Positions 10,626-22,639 of a stretch of 64,000 nucleotides of DNA are shown here, in pieces (the first letter of the stretch is position 1; the number at the start of each line of letters is the position of its first letter). Position numbers and translations under genes: made by a program. This DNA is from Apium graveolens (lineage: Eukaryota; Streptophyta; Magnoliopsida; Apiales; Apiaceae): assembly GCF_009905375.1 (NCBI RefSeq), contig NC_133647.1:82285742-82349741 (forward strand), written 5' to 3'. The notes under the pieces were generated by a model. The model did not search any database and was not told the origin of the DNA. It was given only the letters and a program-made list of their open reading frames with translations.

Positions 10626-11505
10626 ATGTCTTCTGCACTATCACTCAGGAGCATACTAGATGCTCATAAATTGACTGGTCCTAATTATGCTGACTGGCTT
10701 CGAAACTTGAGAATTGTTCTCAGGATTGAGAAGCTGGAATACATGATTGACTCACCTAAGCCTACTGAACCTGCTAGTGTTGCACATAATGATGAACATG
10801 TTGTGTATCGTAAGTGGATAGATGATGCAAATGTTGCTCAATGCATCATGCTAGCTTTCATGAACATTGAGCTATAGAAGCAACATGAGCATATGGATGC
10901 TCATACTATCCTCATGCATCTACAAGAGTTGCATGATGTGGCGGGGAGGACAGCTCGATATGAGATATCGAAGGAGTTGTTCGGTTGTAGGATGTCTGAG
11001 GGATCATCTGTGAATGACCATGTACTTAAGATGATCAATTTGATTGAACATCTTGGACAACTTGGTTTTGCCATGGATGGGGAGCTGAGCCAAGACTTGG
11101 TCTTGCAATCGCTTCCGAGTTCGCTCTCGCAGTTTGTTGTGAACTTTCATATGAATAAATTGGATGTCAGCCTGCCTGAACTCCACAACATGTTGAAGAC
11201 TGCGGAATCGAATTTTCCCCTAAGAAGAGTTATGTTCTTCTAATTGGTGAAGGTTCCAATCCTAAGAAAAGGAAGAGGAACCCTTCCAAGAAGAAGAAAG
11301 TAGGTGAGAAAACGCCGGTTCCACCAAAAGCTAAAGACCCCAAGAGCAAAGTTGTTTGCTTTCATTGTAACAAGGTGGGGCACTGGAAGAGGAACTGCAA
11401 GGTTTACCTTGCAGAATTGAAGAAGAAGAAGGGTAGTGAGACTACCGCTTCTGATTCAGGTATGTTCATGATAGAAGTGAATATGTCATTAAATCAAATT
11501 TCTAC
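10626..11505 (+). pseudogene. gag: Copia-1 gag, with a stop and a frameshift
   Basis: The start MSSALSLRSILDAHKLTG fits copia Gag; an upstream in-frame ATG at 10593 is less likely. The copia gag core follows (NYADWLRNLRIVL, KWIDDANVAQCIMLAFM, ISKELFGCRMSEGSSV, LPELHNMLKTAES). A TAG at 10875-10877 interrupts the frame, and a frameshift near 11220 separates the core from the C-terminal part. That part is Lys/Arg-rich and carries one CCHC knuckle, CFHCNKVGHWKRNC, at about 11360-11401. Gag assembles the particle and binds RNA; this copy cannot be made intact. Confidence 0.85.
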
Positions 11506-11508
11506 TTG

Positions 11509-11887
11509 AGTATTAGATACCGCCTGTGGTTCTCAAATCTGCAATTTGTTGCAGGGACCAAGGAGAAGTAGGACTCTTGAGGAAGAGGAGGTGATTCTAC
11601 TGATGGGAAATGGAGCAAGAGTTGCTGCTGAAGATGTAGAATCATTTCATTTACATATGCCTACGGGCAAGACTATTGTTTTAAATAATTGTTATTTTGT
11701 TCCCTCGATTGTGAGGAATATTATTCCCATGTTAGACTTGGCTGGATTTTCATTTATTATTGAGAATAATGAATGTTCTATTCTTAGAGATAATATTCTT
11801 TATGGACGTGGTACTTTAAATAATGGTCTGTATAAATGTGACATAATTTACTTCAGATTGAACAAACTAATAAAAGAAAAGGGATGA
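11509..11887 (+). pseudogene. Copia-1 protease and pre-integrase region
   Basis: VLDTACGSQIC (about 11511-11543) is a worn version of the aspartic protease motif DTG/DSG; the Gly after Asp-Thr is Ala here. It is followed by a 113-codon open stretch with GNGARV, LNNCYFVPSIVRNII and GLYKCDI, typical of the protease/pre-integrase segment that precedes integrase in copia polyproteins. A stop just before the Val (TGA at 11508-11510) separates it from gag. Confidence 0.75.
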
Positions 11888-11899
11888 TGAAAATCTCAC

Positions 11900-12290
11900 T
11901 TCATTGTGGCACTGCAGTCTCCATTTAGTAGACATGGAGAGAGGGCTGCAAATTTGCTAGGAATGGTACACACAGATGTATGTGGACCAATATCTAAGCA
12001 AGCCATGGGTGGATTTTCATACTTCATTACTTTCATAGATGATAGATCTAGATTCGGATATGTGTTTGATGAAACACAACTCTGAAGCCTTTGAAAAGTT
12101 CAAAGAGTATAAGTATGAAGTGGAGAAACAAACCAAACATAGTATTATAATTCTTCGATTAGATCGAGGTGGTGAATACTTTAATGGAGTGTTTCTAGAT
12201 TATCTCAAAGTAAATGGTATAGTCTCCCAGTGGACTCCTCCAGATTGGTATCTGAAAGGAGAAATCGAACTTTGTTAGACATAGTTCGGT
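11900..12290 (+). pseudogene. Copia-1 integrase core, frameshifted
   Basis: Integrase inserts the cDNA into the host chromosome. Traces in order are FSRHGERAANLL, HTDVCGPISKQAMGGFSYF (first catalytic Asp in TDV), FIDDRSRFGYV, then in another frame LRLDRGGEYF (second Asp) and GIVSQWTPP. The catalytic Glu region (normally NGVSERRNRT) is damaged near 12250-12280. At least one frameshift (about 12060) and several stops disable it. Confidence 0.78.
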
Positions 12291-12293
12291 CCA

Positions 12294-13020
12294 TGATGAG
12301 CTATGAGAATCTTCCAGTATTCCTATGGGTTATGCATTGGAAACCTCAGCATATTTACTGAATAAGGTGCCTTCCAAATCTGTTCCTCAAACTCCGTATG
12401 AGATATGGAAAGAAAGGAAACTGAGTCTTAAACACGTTAAGATTTGGGGATGTCCAGCTTATGTCAAGTAAGTTGACCCAGATAAGCTGGAATATCGATC
12501 CGTAAAATGTAGTTTTGTGGGATATCCTAAAGAGACTTTAGGGTATTACTTTTACACCAATCATCGGGTGTTTGTCTCCAGACATGCTACCTTCTTGGAA
12601 AAGGAGTTTATCCTTGAAGGAAACAGTGGGAGCAAAATTGAACTTGATGAAGTTCAAGAAGCACAAACTACTACGGATCAAGTGGAAACACCTGTTCTGA
12701 CTGAACAACCTTTTGTGGAACAGCCCATTCATAGATCAGGGAGAGTGTCTCGCCAACCTGAGAGGTAATATGGTCTTGTCATTGAGAATGACAATGAGTT
12801 GTCGATCATTGATGATAACGACCCTATGACCTATAATGAGGCTATGAGTAGTGTTGACTCACAGAAATGGCATAGTGCCATGAAATCCAGAATGGAATCT
12901 ATGTATACGGTATACGAAAGAATGATTAGAGCAGATGGCCAGGTGGAGACCTATAAGGCCAGGCTTGTGGAAAAAGGATTCAGAAAAAGGCAATGAATTG
13001 ACTTTGATGAAACCTTTTAC
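12294..13020 (+). pseudogene. Copia-1 integrase C-terminus and RT N-terminal part
   Basis: Degenerate frames give SAYLLNKVPSKSVPQTPYE and KIWGCPAYVK, then an open run (12517-12768) with GYPKETLGYYFY, FLEKEF and PIHRSGRVSRQPER. A TAA at 12766 interrupts, and the frame resumes with NDPMTYNEAM and YKARLVEKGF, the start of the copia reverse transcriptase. A TGA follows directly before IDFDETF at about 12997. The order is as in plant copia polyproteins. Confidence 0.78.
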
Positions 13021-13300
13021 CTGTAGCCCTGTTAAAATCAGTTCGGATTTTGCTTGCGATTGCAGATTACTACTACTATGAGATCTGGAAAATGGCCAGA
13101 TGGTTTTCTTTCCAAGGGAAATGAAAACCTAGTGTGTAAGCTACCGCGAACCATATGTGGTTTAAAGCAGGCTTCTCGTAGATGGAACATCCGTTTTGAT
13201 GAGACAATCAAAGAGTTTGGTTTTATGAAAAACGTAGATGAACCATGTGTCTACAAAAGGGTTAGTGGGAGCGTGATAACATTTCTTGTGTTGTATTGAA
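13021..13300 (+). pseudogene. Copia-1 reverse transcriptase fragment with internal deletion
   Basis: From about 13054 the frame reads into PDGFLSKGNENLVCKL, ICGLKQASRRWNIRFDETI and EEPCVYK-like sequence, ending SGSVITFLVLY at 13299. The block that normally holds DVKTAFLNG is absent at a junction near 13090, where the text jumps from EIWKM-like to PDGFL. The YVDD catalytic block is lost at a second junction at 13300. The fragment has no catalytic activity. Confidence 0.75.
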
Positions 13301-13405
13301 TTAGAGTTGACACACATAACAACATAGCAGACCCACTCACAAAGCTACTTTATAAAAGTCACTTTGATCGTCATAAAGACTAGATGGGTATTAGATACTA
13401 GAGTG
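13301..13405 (+). pseudogene. Copia-1 RNase H C-terminal remnant
   Basis: The text after the RT break reads THNNIADPLTKLLYKSHFDRH and then MGIRY, which is the end of the copia RNase H domain just before the 3' LTR. The catalytic part of RNase H is missing, so the deletion that starts at about 13300 removed late RT and nearly all RNase H. Confidence 0.7.
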
Positions 13406-13429
13406 ATTGGCTTTAGTACATGTGGAGAT

Positions 13430-15080
13430 TGAAAGGAATATGTCCTAAGTCCAATCAGGTATTAGGATTTAGGAATAACTTTTTATGTAATCTGTTTTGA
13501 TTTCAAAAAAGACTTGTTTTGTTTTTATTACGGGCTCTATCTATTTAAGTGTTTAAATAAGATATACCATAGTTTAGAGTAAAGCTTTTTATGGATTATG
13601 ATGAGATCATAATAGTGAGACCTAAAAGATGATAACTCTAAACTTAAATAGTTCCTGATCATAGGATTACTAACTGGTAATTAATAATCCGTAAAGATCG
13701 GTACATACTATGTTTGCTTCATTATGAAGGATGTCTGTTCTCATAGACATTTGTGTGGTGACACTATAGCTAGTATGTAGGTGCTTATTATAGAATAAGT
13801 TCACTGAACATGACTCGCACAGCTGAACAACTGATGGAGTTCACTCACGTGTCAGCAGTTGTTCACATAGTGATAGTTGTACAAGTATCCTTAGACTTGA
13901 GGTCATCATAGTCATCTTGTGTACACTGAACTATGCTTTGGTTTAGTTCTTAGTCTCCAGGGACAATTATTAGGGCTCTACTGGGTATAGGAATTTGTAC
14001 ATGAAGATAGTGTATAATCAATAAAGGATCTACCCCTTCCAGTGAAGGAAGCGAATGTTCAAGGCTGATCCACTTATGCTAGTTCAGGAATCTCTGGCCA
14101 GAGTGAATGAAATTAGAAAGGAGTTTCTAATTTGCATAGAACTAAGCATAGTAAATGGTAATCAAGTGATTAAATTAGATAGGCTTCACACGAGATCCAT
14201 GCCTTGTATTTAATCGGGACATTGTAGGGTAGAAGGAGTTTATTGTACGGTAACTATTCACTGAATAAGTTCTTGGTATTCTAAGCAGTGAATTCATATT
14301 ATCTGGATAGTCGCGATATGCTGAGAAGTATCCCTCACGATGTAGAATAAATATGATTAATTAATTAATCATATTTAATAAATTAGAGAATTTATATAAA
14401 TAATGATAAAATAGTTTTATTATTATTTATTTCTATTATCGGCTTAATATTGAACCTACAGGGTCACACCATAAAAAGAGAATGATTTAATGGTGGAGGA
14501 ATTAATTAATAATGGCTGATAATTATTTATTTATGAAGTAAATAATTAATTGGCAAATTTAATAATTAATTAAATGAGATTTAATTGATTATAAATTAAT
14601 TAAGAAAAGTTCTTAATATTATTAATTAAAGGATTTAATTTTTGGAAATTAAATCAAGAGAGAGAATTATTTCTAAAGTGTTTAGAAAAAGGATTAATAA
14701 TTAAAAGGTGTTTTAATTATTAATGAGAATAATAAATGGGATAATAATAATAATATTTATGGGAAAATTTTAGCTGAAAATTTTGCCTATAAATATACTA
14801 TTATAAACCCTATTTTCATTCGAACCCCAAAAACCCAAAAGTTTTAGAAAACCAAATTCTCTCCACCTCCTCCTCCTTAACGTCGTTTTCTTGGTGGATA
14901 CCGGTGGAGTGCTTCACGTTTGAGGAGCAGCTGCTAAGGATCTCTGAACGTTGCTTTTGGATCGCATATTAAAGGTTAGTGATCGATCCCTATGTTTTTA
15001 CCACGATTTATATGCTTTTATTTGGATTTTATATGTGTCAAAGTATTTTACCATGCCTCCGCTGCGATTAAAATCCAACA
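13430..15080 (+). mobile_element. 3' LTR of Copia-1
   Basis: A 1,651-bp copy of 7140-8793 that differs at about 29 sites by eye, including a 3-bp loss in the CTCCTTCTCC tract. It starts after CATGTGGAGAT, a weak polypurine tract, and ends at the TSD GGAAC. A TATA box sits at 14788-14797. The frame at 14951-15187 crosses the LTR border and is not a gene. Confidence 0.95.
14788..14797 (+). promoter_or_regulatory. TATA box of Copia-1 3' LTR
   Basis: TATAAATATA, identical to the 5' LTR copy. From here transcription would run into the 73-bp array and Gypsy-B. Confidence 0.6.
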
Positions 15081-15463
15081 GGAACCTCCTCGGTCACAAC
15101 CAAAGGTCATTGAAGAAGAGGTTGAGTAGCTGCCCGGGTAGGCCTTCAGGCGACCAAGTATCCACAATCACGGTTGAAAGTTCTTGACCTGCTAGGATGT
15201 TTACGATCACAACTAAGTGTCCATGAACACCTCCATAATCAAAGTGGGTCATTGGGACCATGACCAAAAACTCCCCGAAGAGAGGGTTCAGCGAAGTACA
15301 CTCATTGGAAGGCTCCTCAGCGGACTAGGACGCCTACTCTGCTTACTTCCGGAAGAGTAGACTCAGCCGAGTAGGCTCATTGGAAGGCTTTTTAGTTGAC
15401 TAGGACACCTACTCCACTTACTCTCGGAAGAATATAATTATATTTATAGGCTTTTAATTCATG
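15081..15463. other. Right flank of Copia-1: older repeat with GAAGAGTAG words
   Basis: No gene is seen. The text continues the sequence interrupted at 7139. From about 15280 it carries loosely repeated units (CCGAGTAGGCTCATTGGAAG, GACTAGGACGCCTACTC) that look like diverged relatives of the 73-bp array that follows. Confidence 0.5.
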
Positions 15464-15906
15464 GTAGTCAGCTCGTATACTCTCAGAAGAGTGAACTCGG
15501 AAGAGTAGGATTATATTTGAAAGATTTTCAGCCGTAGTAGTCACATGAAATACTCTCAGAAGGGTGAACTCGGAAGAGTATCATTATAGTTGAAGGCTTT
15601 TCAGCCATTGTAGTCACCTCATATACTCTCAAAAGAGTGAACTCGAAAGAGTAGGAGTATATTTCAGGGCTTTTCAGCCATGCTAGTCACCTCGTATACT
15701 CTCAGATTAGTGAACTCGGAAGAGTAAGATTACATTTGAAGGCTTTTCAGAAATGGTAGTCACCTCGTATACTCTTAGAATAGTGAACTCGAAAGAGATT
15801 GATTAAATTTAAAGGCTTTGTAGCCATGGTAGTCACCTCAAATACTCTTAGAAGAGTGAACTCGGAAGAGTGGGATTATATTTGAAGGCTTTTCAGCCGT
15901 GGTAGT
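15464..15906 (+). repeat. 73-bp tandem array, left part (split by Gypsy-B)
   Basis: The word (G/C)TAGT that begins each unit falls at 15464, 15537, 15610, 15683, 15756, 15829 and 15902, exactly 73 bp apart. Each unit contains CACCTCGTATACTCTCAGA, GTGAACTCGGAAGAG and GGCTTTTCAGCC. The array is broken at 15906 by the GTAGT target site of Gypsy-B and resumes in register at 29621. Confidence 0.93.
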
Positions 15907-17875
15907 TGTAACACCCCCAAATCCGGGGTCGGGGATCTGGGTTGTCACGAGTTCCATTTCCCTTAATAACACCCAATCTTAATAAACAATCAACTACTCT
16001 GTACTGTGACCCCACAATAAACACACACACCACAAGTTATAGTCTCAGAGATGAATATCCAAAAATAATCACAAGTCGTTTTATTCCACAATTATATGCC
16101 AATACACCTTAAAAAGGTTTCTGAATAAATTTACATTTCTTTGCCATTATTACAATTCATAAATATACATAATCTGGTACATCAAAAGTTGAAAGCCTAG
16201 CCTATTGGTAGTTCCTACCTCAGCTACAGCGAGATCAACGCCTATAGGAAACTGCGGAACATTTCCTATCCGCTCGCGAATTGGGAGCTTGGTCCTGTTC
16301 ATCTTGTCTATCTGATGTTGTGTGATGAAAGAAGAAAGCAAGGGTGAGCAACAAGCCCACCAAAATAATATGTATAGTGATTTACAATATATGAGCATTC
16401 TCATAGTACTCATGAAATTCTTGGTCAAGAAGAAATGAACCAAGTTGATATCTTAACGCGACCAAGTCGCAAAATATTCAGTATATATGTATATATACTT
16501 TTCAAAATCTTGGAAGTCCTCTTCCATGCATAATATACACAGAGTTCCAGTTTATAAATGTATAAAAATATCGTTGCAAGGTGATCTCATATATCTAACC
16601 TTGTCTCAACATTTTTCTGAAAATCTTTGTCATGCATAAGATAATCATTTACTAGATATAAGTTTAAAAGATGAAGTTACAAGATACTCCAATATACTTA
16701 TATCTGAATACTACTTGAACTACCACCGTTCAAGTTATAATCAGTTTCAAAGTTCATCACCCAGATGAGACTACAAGATAAGACTTGAATAGATTCAATC
16801 TTTGAAATATCATTATAAATAATGAAGTTACGAGATACTTCATTAAGTCCTGATATATATATCCATATATATATATCTCATACATTTCCTGAAAATCTCT
16901 GTTATGTAAAGTATGAACAGAGTTGTAATATCCAATGAATTTGGAAAGAAATTTTTGTTGGCATAAACCCGATATCTTGCTGATCAGGCAAAGATACCCA
17001 TTAAGTAACCTTTTCTACTAGTAGATGGATGAATCCCCCACCGGTCATCACCCTGGCCACATAAGGACCTTGTGCTGGACCGCCACCCGGCCTCTTACGC
17101 ATTGATGGACTGCCACCCAACCACTTACACTTTGATAGACCGTACCCCGGCCTGTCGCTTATGCCGACTCAATTAGATGGACTTACTTCCCGAACGTTGG
17201 GCAAGTAATCAAATTGTTTTCTCAAAACAGCAACCACGTTGCGAATGTAAAATACACCACAGAGCTGGATCCCCCAGGTTTTGAGCGAGTATTTAAATCC
17301 CTTTGAAAGGAAGATCTTAAAGATAAAAATGAGTTTTGGAGTCCACTCTAACTTTAAAAATCATTTTGAAGACTCAAAAACATTTTTAAGAATGGTTGGA
17401 GTACTGCTGATTTATTAAAATAAATCAGTCCCAATATATTTAGAAAATATCTGAATATTATTATTTAAATAATATTCCCATAAAGAATAATCTTTATAAA
17501 AATAATTGAAGTAGAAGTTTTAAAACTCATACTTGAAATGGATATTAAATAACCAAAGATATACTTATACGAAAGTATAATCTTTATTTGAATAATCGAA
17601 AATAAGTTTGATTATCGAGACATTATTCTTTAATAAAATAAAGAATATTATTAAATAAAAAGCGGAGTCATAATACCTCGAATGAATATTATAAATAATA
17701 TTCATTAAATAAAATAAACGGAGTCACACATCCTCAAATGAATATTCAATTGATAATCATTAAATAGAATAAACAGGGTCATAAGTCCTCGAATGAATAT
17801 TAAAGTAATATTCATTAAATAATATAAAGTTATCGAATAAACCTTATTCGATTAATAGTTTTGAAAACTATATCC

Positions 17876-17910
<35 letters not shown>

Positions 17911-19967
17911 ATATACTCGGGAACATCGACTCCCGGTTTAGAAATATGTTCACCTTGGGGTCCCCTTTTCTAAGGGTATATGCAAATTACCGCTTATCTC
18001 TAGCATAGGTATTATGCAACTAATAAGCATTTGAACCAACAGATATATATCAAGATTACGAAACAGACATGCATATATACCATATCACATGCTCCAATAT
18101 ATCGCAAGAATTTGCTAATAACAATCATGCATTTATCACAAGATAATGCATATACACATATACATCACAACAACAGTATAACGGGTAGAAAACTTGCCTG
18201 AGTGCTCCCGGATAGACTTAAGCTTAAAGTGGGTCCGATAACCTATTAACAACAACATAAGTTGGAATTAAACCCCGGTCGCTTAAGAAACTAGACTTTA
18301 ATCAATTGAACCCTAACGTTCGCTTATGGTCACTCCTACGCTTAACGAATCACCTAAGTCGTTCGAGTACCCTCGGCTCCACCATTTTTAAGTAAATTAA
18401 CCATTAAGAGTTTTAAGGCGATTCTTTCGCGCGTACCTTACCAACTGCCTGATCCACTTAACATAATTGTTTCATATCCCAATTAGTCATTTAAAGTCCT
18501 TAACCAAGGTTTCAAAGTAAGGCGAGGGGTGATGGTTTGTTCGCAAAACGCCATTACTTAAAACGGTCGTTTCTCCTAAACCGTACATCGGAATCAAACG
18601 AACTACATATCAAAACGAAGCTCGTAACATGAACTATCTAATCATGGCAATGGTCAAAACCTAAAAGGGAGTTCTCCGGTCCTGATGTTAAGAGCAAAAA
18701 CAGACTAAAGTATATCGGACATTACGACGGCTATGTTTACGCGATTTCCCAAATTTTTACCTTTCAAAATCATATCAATCCAACTACCAATCAACAACAA
18801 CTCAAGATACAAATCAATGCTACTGATTTCAGTCATAATAAGCTCAAGGATCTCAATCCAATCATATATTAAAACATCCCCAAATTCAACTAAACTACTT
18901 AAAAATTAAGCTCGAATCATGCTTATCATTCAAATTACTACTCATCCATCCAAATCATCTCCAAACTTCAACATTCAAACTTATTACTAAAGGGTGTGAA
19001 GATTTATACCTTTATTGGAGGGTGGAAAGTTACTAGGAAGCCTTATGGAGCCTCCTACAAGCTTGATCTTTCCAAAGAAATCAAGAACACAAAGTTAGGC
19101 TTTAAAGTTTCTAAAAGTTCGATTGCAAGAAATGTAAAAATGAGGGTTTTACCATGCTTATTTGGACGAGACTTATGAACAAGAGTTGTAGGCCATCTCA
19201 ATACCTTTCCAACGAGCTATAGAACACAACATTTGAGTGAGTATTGAAGGAGATATGATAGTTTGAAGTTGCTGGGTTTGTTTTAGCCGAGAGCTTTCTT
19301 CTTGAAATGGGAAAGTCAACTTTCAATTTGTATTTGTGTTATGATATTTGTTGGTTGGTTGCTTCCTTTTTTCTTGGAAATAAATTAAATTTTTACCATG
19401 GTGAAAAATGTGTGGCTCACAATCAACCAACCAATCCTTCCCACTTGTCATGCTTATGTCACCTTGTGATGTCATCCTCCCTCACTTGCCCTCTTCTTAT
19501 TGGTTGGATGACCTCATCATCCCTAACCTCCTTGATTAACTCCTAATTGTTTGCCTAATGACCGCTGATCTGTTATACGGTTCGCTTAACTTTCGTTCTC
19601 GTTTCTCGTTTGAGGGATCATACCCGGGATCTTATTACTTGGGTTTCCTTAACCTTTCTCAATACATTATATTTCTTTTATGATCCTCTCTTATAATCCT
19701 TTAATTTAAATCTTTTTTATCCTGTTACCTTATACTCAATTCTTTCTGTATCTAGTGGATTTCCGGGAAAAAAATCAAAGTGTTCGGAATTGGATTCTGA
19801 CGATCTTTACATACACTTATATACCATATAGAGTACTAATAAAATCTCAGAATATCAATAACAGAACTCCTACATAGTGTGACATGAAAAGTTTTCTTAT
19901 TCAGCATAATCTGCAAAATCACTATTCATAAGGGTTTCAAAAATTTCCAAAAATTGGGGTTATTACA
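15907..19967 (-). mobile_element. 3' LTR of Gypsy-B
   Basis: Matches 25556-29620 along its length and the solo LTR at 33708-37838 in reverse. Landmarks from the plus-strand left are: short ORF 16150-16302 (minus), CCACCCGGCC-type short repeats (about 17030-17165), AATATTCATT palindromic repeats (17670-17830), an AT dinucleotide run (about 17870-17910) and CTTATCTCTAGCATAGG at 17993. Plus-strand frames at 18996-19178 and 19307-19546 occur in both LTRs only because the LTRs are nearly identical. Confidence 0.95.
16150..16302 (-). other. LTR micro-ORF (about 50 codons) of Gypsy-B, 3' LTR copy
   Basis: On minus, GCTCACCCTTGC (16349-16338) is followed 36 bp later by an ATG (16302) opening MNRTKLPIRERIGNVPQF. 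A longer frame from 16443 includes the box itself. The ORF is kept in the 5' LTR (25799-25951) with one conservative change after the start, and in the solo LTR with a frameshift. Position and basic start parallel the Gypsy-A micro-ORF. Function unknown. Confidence 0.35.
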
Positions 19968-19969
19968 GT

Positions 19970-19980
19970 CTCCTCTCCTT
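19970..19980 (-). promoter_or_regulatory. Polypurine tract of Gypsy-B
   Basis: On the minus strand AAGGAGAGGAG precedes AC and the LTR start TGTAATAACC. This marks 15907-19967 as the 3' LTR and fixes orientation. Confidence 0.8.
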
Positions 19981-20199
19981 AAAAGGATTCCGTCCCGGAA
20001 TCAGATAGAAAATGAATAGGGATACTCTCTTAGCATTGCACTTTCTAACTCTTACGCAATTTTCCCACATTGTGGTTCTACCATCAAACTCTGACTAGTT
20101 TGATAACTCTTCTCCTAAGCATTTGTTCCTTTTCACTCTATAACCCTTCCTGGTTGCTCCATATTGGTTACGTCGGGTTGCATGTCTATACGCTCATAT

Positions 20200-20763
20200 G
20201 CCCCTATTTATCTGGCATCCGAATTACACTTCCTTAATATTGATACGTGGAACACGTTATGAACTTTCTACAGGTTCGGGGGTAGGGCTAGCTCGTATGC
20301 TAACTTCCCAATATATTTTAGTATATCCAAGGGTCCGACAAATTGTGGACTTAGCTTTCCTTTCTTTCCGAACCCCATCAATCCTTTCCAAGGGTTTCCA
20401 AGGGGATACCTTTAAACACACTAGGTTCCCTACTTCCTATTCTTTGTTATTTCGTGTCAAATCAACATACTTCTTATGTCCATCTTGGGCTACTACCAGC
20501 CGTCCTCTGATTAGATCTATTATATCCTTGGTCCTTTGGACTACTGCGGGTCCGAGCATCTTGCGCTCTACAACTTCATCCTAACATAAGGGAGATCGAC
20601 ATTGTCTTCCCTCAAGGATCTCATAAGGCGATATCTCAATACTGACATATGATCTATTGTCGTAAGAAAACTCAATCTGTGTTAAGTGATCATTCCAATT
20701 TCTTTCAAGTCTATTGCACAGACTCTCATTATTGCTTCTAGCGTTATAGCTTTTGCTTCTCAA
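20200..20763 (-). pseudogene. Gypsy-B integrase, catalytic end and C-terminal domain
   Basis: The minus frame 20763-20581 reads RLERNWNDHLTQIEFSYDNR, SIEISPYEILEGRQCRSPLC, the conserved end of the gypsy integrase core. Below 20581, in broken frames, come GPAVVQ-like, KDIIDLI, AQDGHKKYVDL and SPWKGLER, the usual C-terminal continuation. The catalytic triad lies upstream in sequence too worn to read. Pseudogene. Confidence 0.8.
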
Positions 20764-22639
20764 TACTCATTCTTTTCTAATTCGTAAGCGTTACTATCTT
20801 CCGTACATAATACTATGCTGGTTACACTTTTGCTCGTTAGCGTTCTATAACCTTTTAATAACCTCGTCAACCTTAGTATCACGAATGTGTTTCCATTCCG
20901 AATACCACCACAAGTTTACTATACCTTTTTCAGCTACTTCTATCTTCGAAAGCTTAGTCCTTCATATAGAAGTAAAAGAATTTATTGAGAGATCACTATG
21001 ATCATGAACACTTGTTATATCGCATAGTTAGTACCGAAGGTGGCCAGCCTTTAGTACTTGACAATCAATTAAACAACATATGGTCTCCTACTAGGCTTCT
21101 ATCACACAGATAGATAGTCATTCAGCAATACCTCCCCTTTTGGAAAGGTTGTTCTTATCAACTTACATGAAATGAAAATGAGAGAAAAAATGAATTGAAG
21201 AGAATTGTATATATAAAAAAAAAATATACTGCCACCAAATATCTGGCTTGGAACCTACCTCTGAACTATAGAGGTTTGCCATAGGAGAACAAAACATATA
21301 TGTATTTATATCAACATCAAGTATTATAGCATCGTATTTCACATGCCTAAATATTTTTGCTATTCTGTCCATCATTCTATGGACCCTTGCTCTTCCTCGA
21401 GCTTATACACAATCACCTTTGAAACTCCCTCGATATCGAAAATCGAATCTGGGATCTCATTCTAGACATCATCGTTACTAGAATTCTATGCTTGCACCGC
21501 AACCTTCCTCATATAGTAATACGACTCTCTTTTCATAAGAGGGAATAAATATTCAATAGGTAGATACTCTACTTAATTAGTCTATCAATGATAACTTATA
21601 CACTACCACGACCCGATTAGTGGTACTCAATCTCAACATCCATTCCAATACAACTCTCACGGTTGTAATCAGCTCATTACTCGCAGAATCATTGCTGCAT
21701 TACTATGGTCCACCACTGACCTACTCTCGTCATTCACTTCCCATGAAATCTTAATATCTAATCATACGGAGTCCATACATGTCATATAGAATACTTCTAA
21801 GGAGTTAACATAACCACCAATCATAATTCATGAAGAACACTCTAAACTCTGACGTACTTTCATGACATGAAGTAGATAAAATTGTAGAAGGGTTTCAGTC
21901 AAAGCAACGATAGTAGGTTAATACCATTCTTAATTGTATGCCTTAAATAGAAGACTTAACTCAAGGGTTCGTCTAGTCCTTTTTGAAACATGGTCCTGGC
22001 TTATCTCAAGATAGTATCTTCTGAGATAGATAGCCCGCTCATGGCGATTACACGAATTAAACCTTTACCAACTACTATTACGGTTGGGTATTGCACAGTC
22101 ATCAGAAGGAATGTCAATCTTCCAAACCATAATACAACCTTCATAGCTTTAACCATCATCACTGTATTCCTTTGGCACAAGCGCCTATAATTATCCTCTT
22201 ACCTTTAAAGTGTCGGCCACCTCTTTGGCCTTTCCTGATAGTAAAATTTCCTTACAGTCAATGTCATTTTAACCACCTCCAAATAAATTTTCTACCTCAT
22301 TTCAATCACAGCTTATGTGAAGATGTTTTCCTTAAAATCTGATGAGTAAAAAAAAATATCACCATTTTTCCATAAGTTATTGCCTCAGTCTTTAGAGGTT
22401 AATCACTGTCACGACTGACTCTCAATCATACTTAGAACATGTTTTATCTTAAGTCCTAATTGCCCTGAACAATTTCGACCTTTACTGATTCGATCCATAC
22501 TTTCTCGTGGTTTAACACGTGCCCCACTTGGCATCATTATAATTACGTCATATTTCCTTTATCCACATTTTTATTCTTGAGAATTTTGAATATTACCTTT
22601 CTCCTTGTAAAACCTCTAAGGTTATTCTTGAATCGTTCC
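20764..22639 (-). other. Degraded interior of Gypsy-B, unassigned
   Basis: By position this should encode RT, RNase H and the integrase N-terminus, but I could not read convincing motifs. The open stretches (21163-21375 minus, 21990-22190 plus) resemble nothing known. It is ancient pol sequence or foreign filler. Confidence 0.4.

Larger units (their letters stand above)
7140..15080 (+). mobile_element. Copia-1: internally deleted Ty1/copia retrotransposon, TSD GGAAC
   Basis: Two LTRs (7140-8793 and 13430-15080) match almost base for base, and GGAAC is duplicated at 7135-7139 and 15081-15085. Both LTRs start TGAAAGGAATATG and end AATCCAACA. The interior carries a primer-binding site, a 1.8-kb leader, gag, protease-like, integrase, partial RT and the last codons of RNase H in copia order. 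I counted about 29 differences between the LTRs (roughly 1.8%), so insertion is fairly recent. Yet much of RT/RNase H is deleted and every frame is broken. This copy could only have moved using proteins supplied by another element. Confidence 0.95.

Noticed and set aside
15464..15906. 73-bp array as a CRISPR array
   Set aside because: The repeats are head-to-tail without unique spacers, in a plant retrotransposon setting.
18996..19546. Two plus-strand frames (60 and 79 codons) conserved in both Gypsy-B LTRs
   Set aside because: The LTRs are ~98% identical, so conservation carries no information; no family match, and the solo LTR breaks them.
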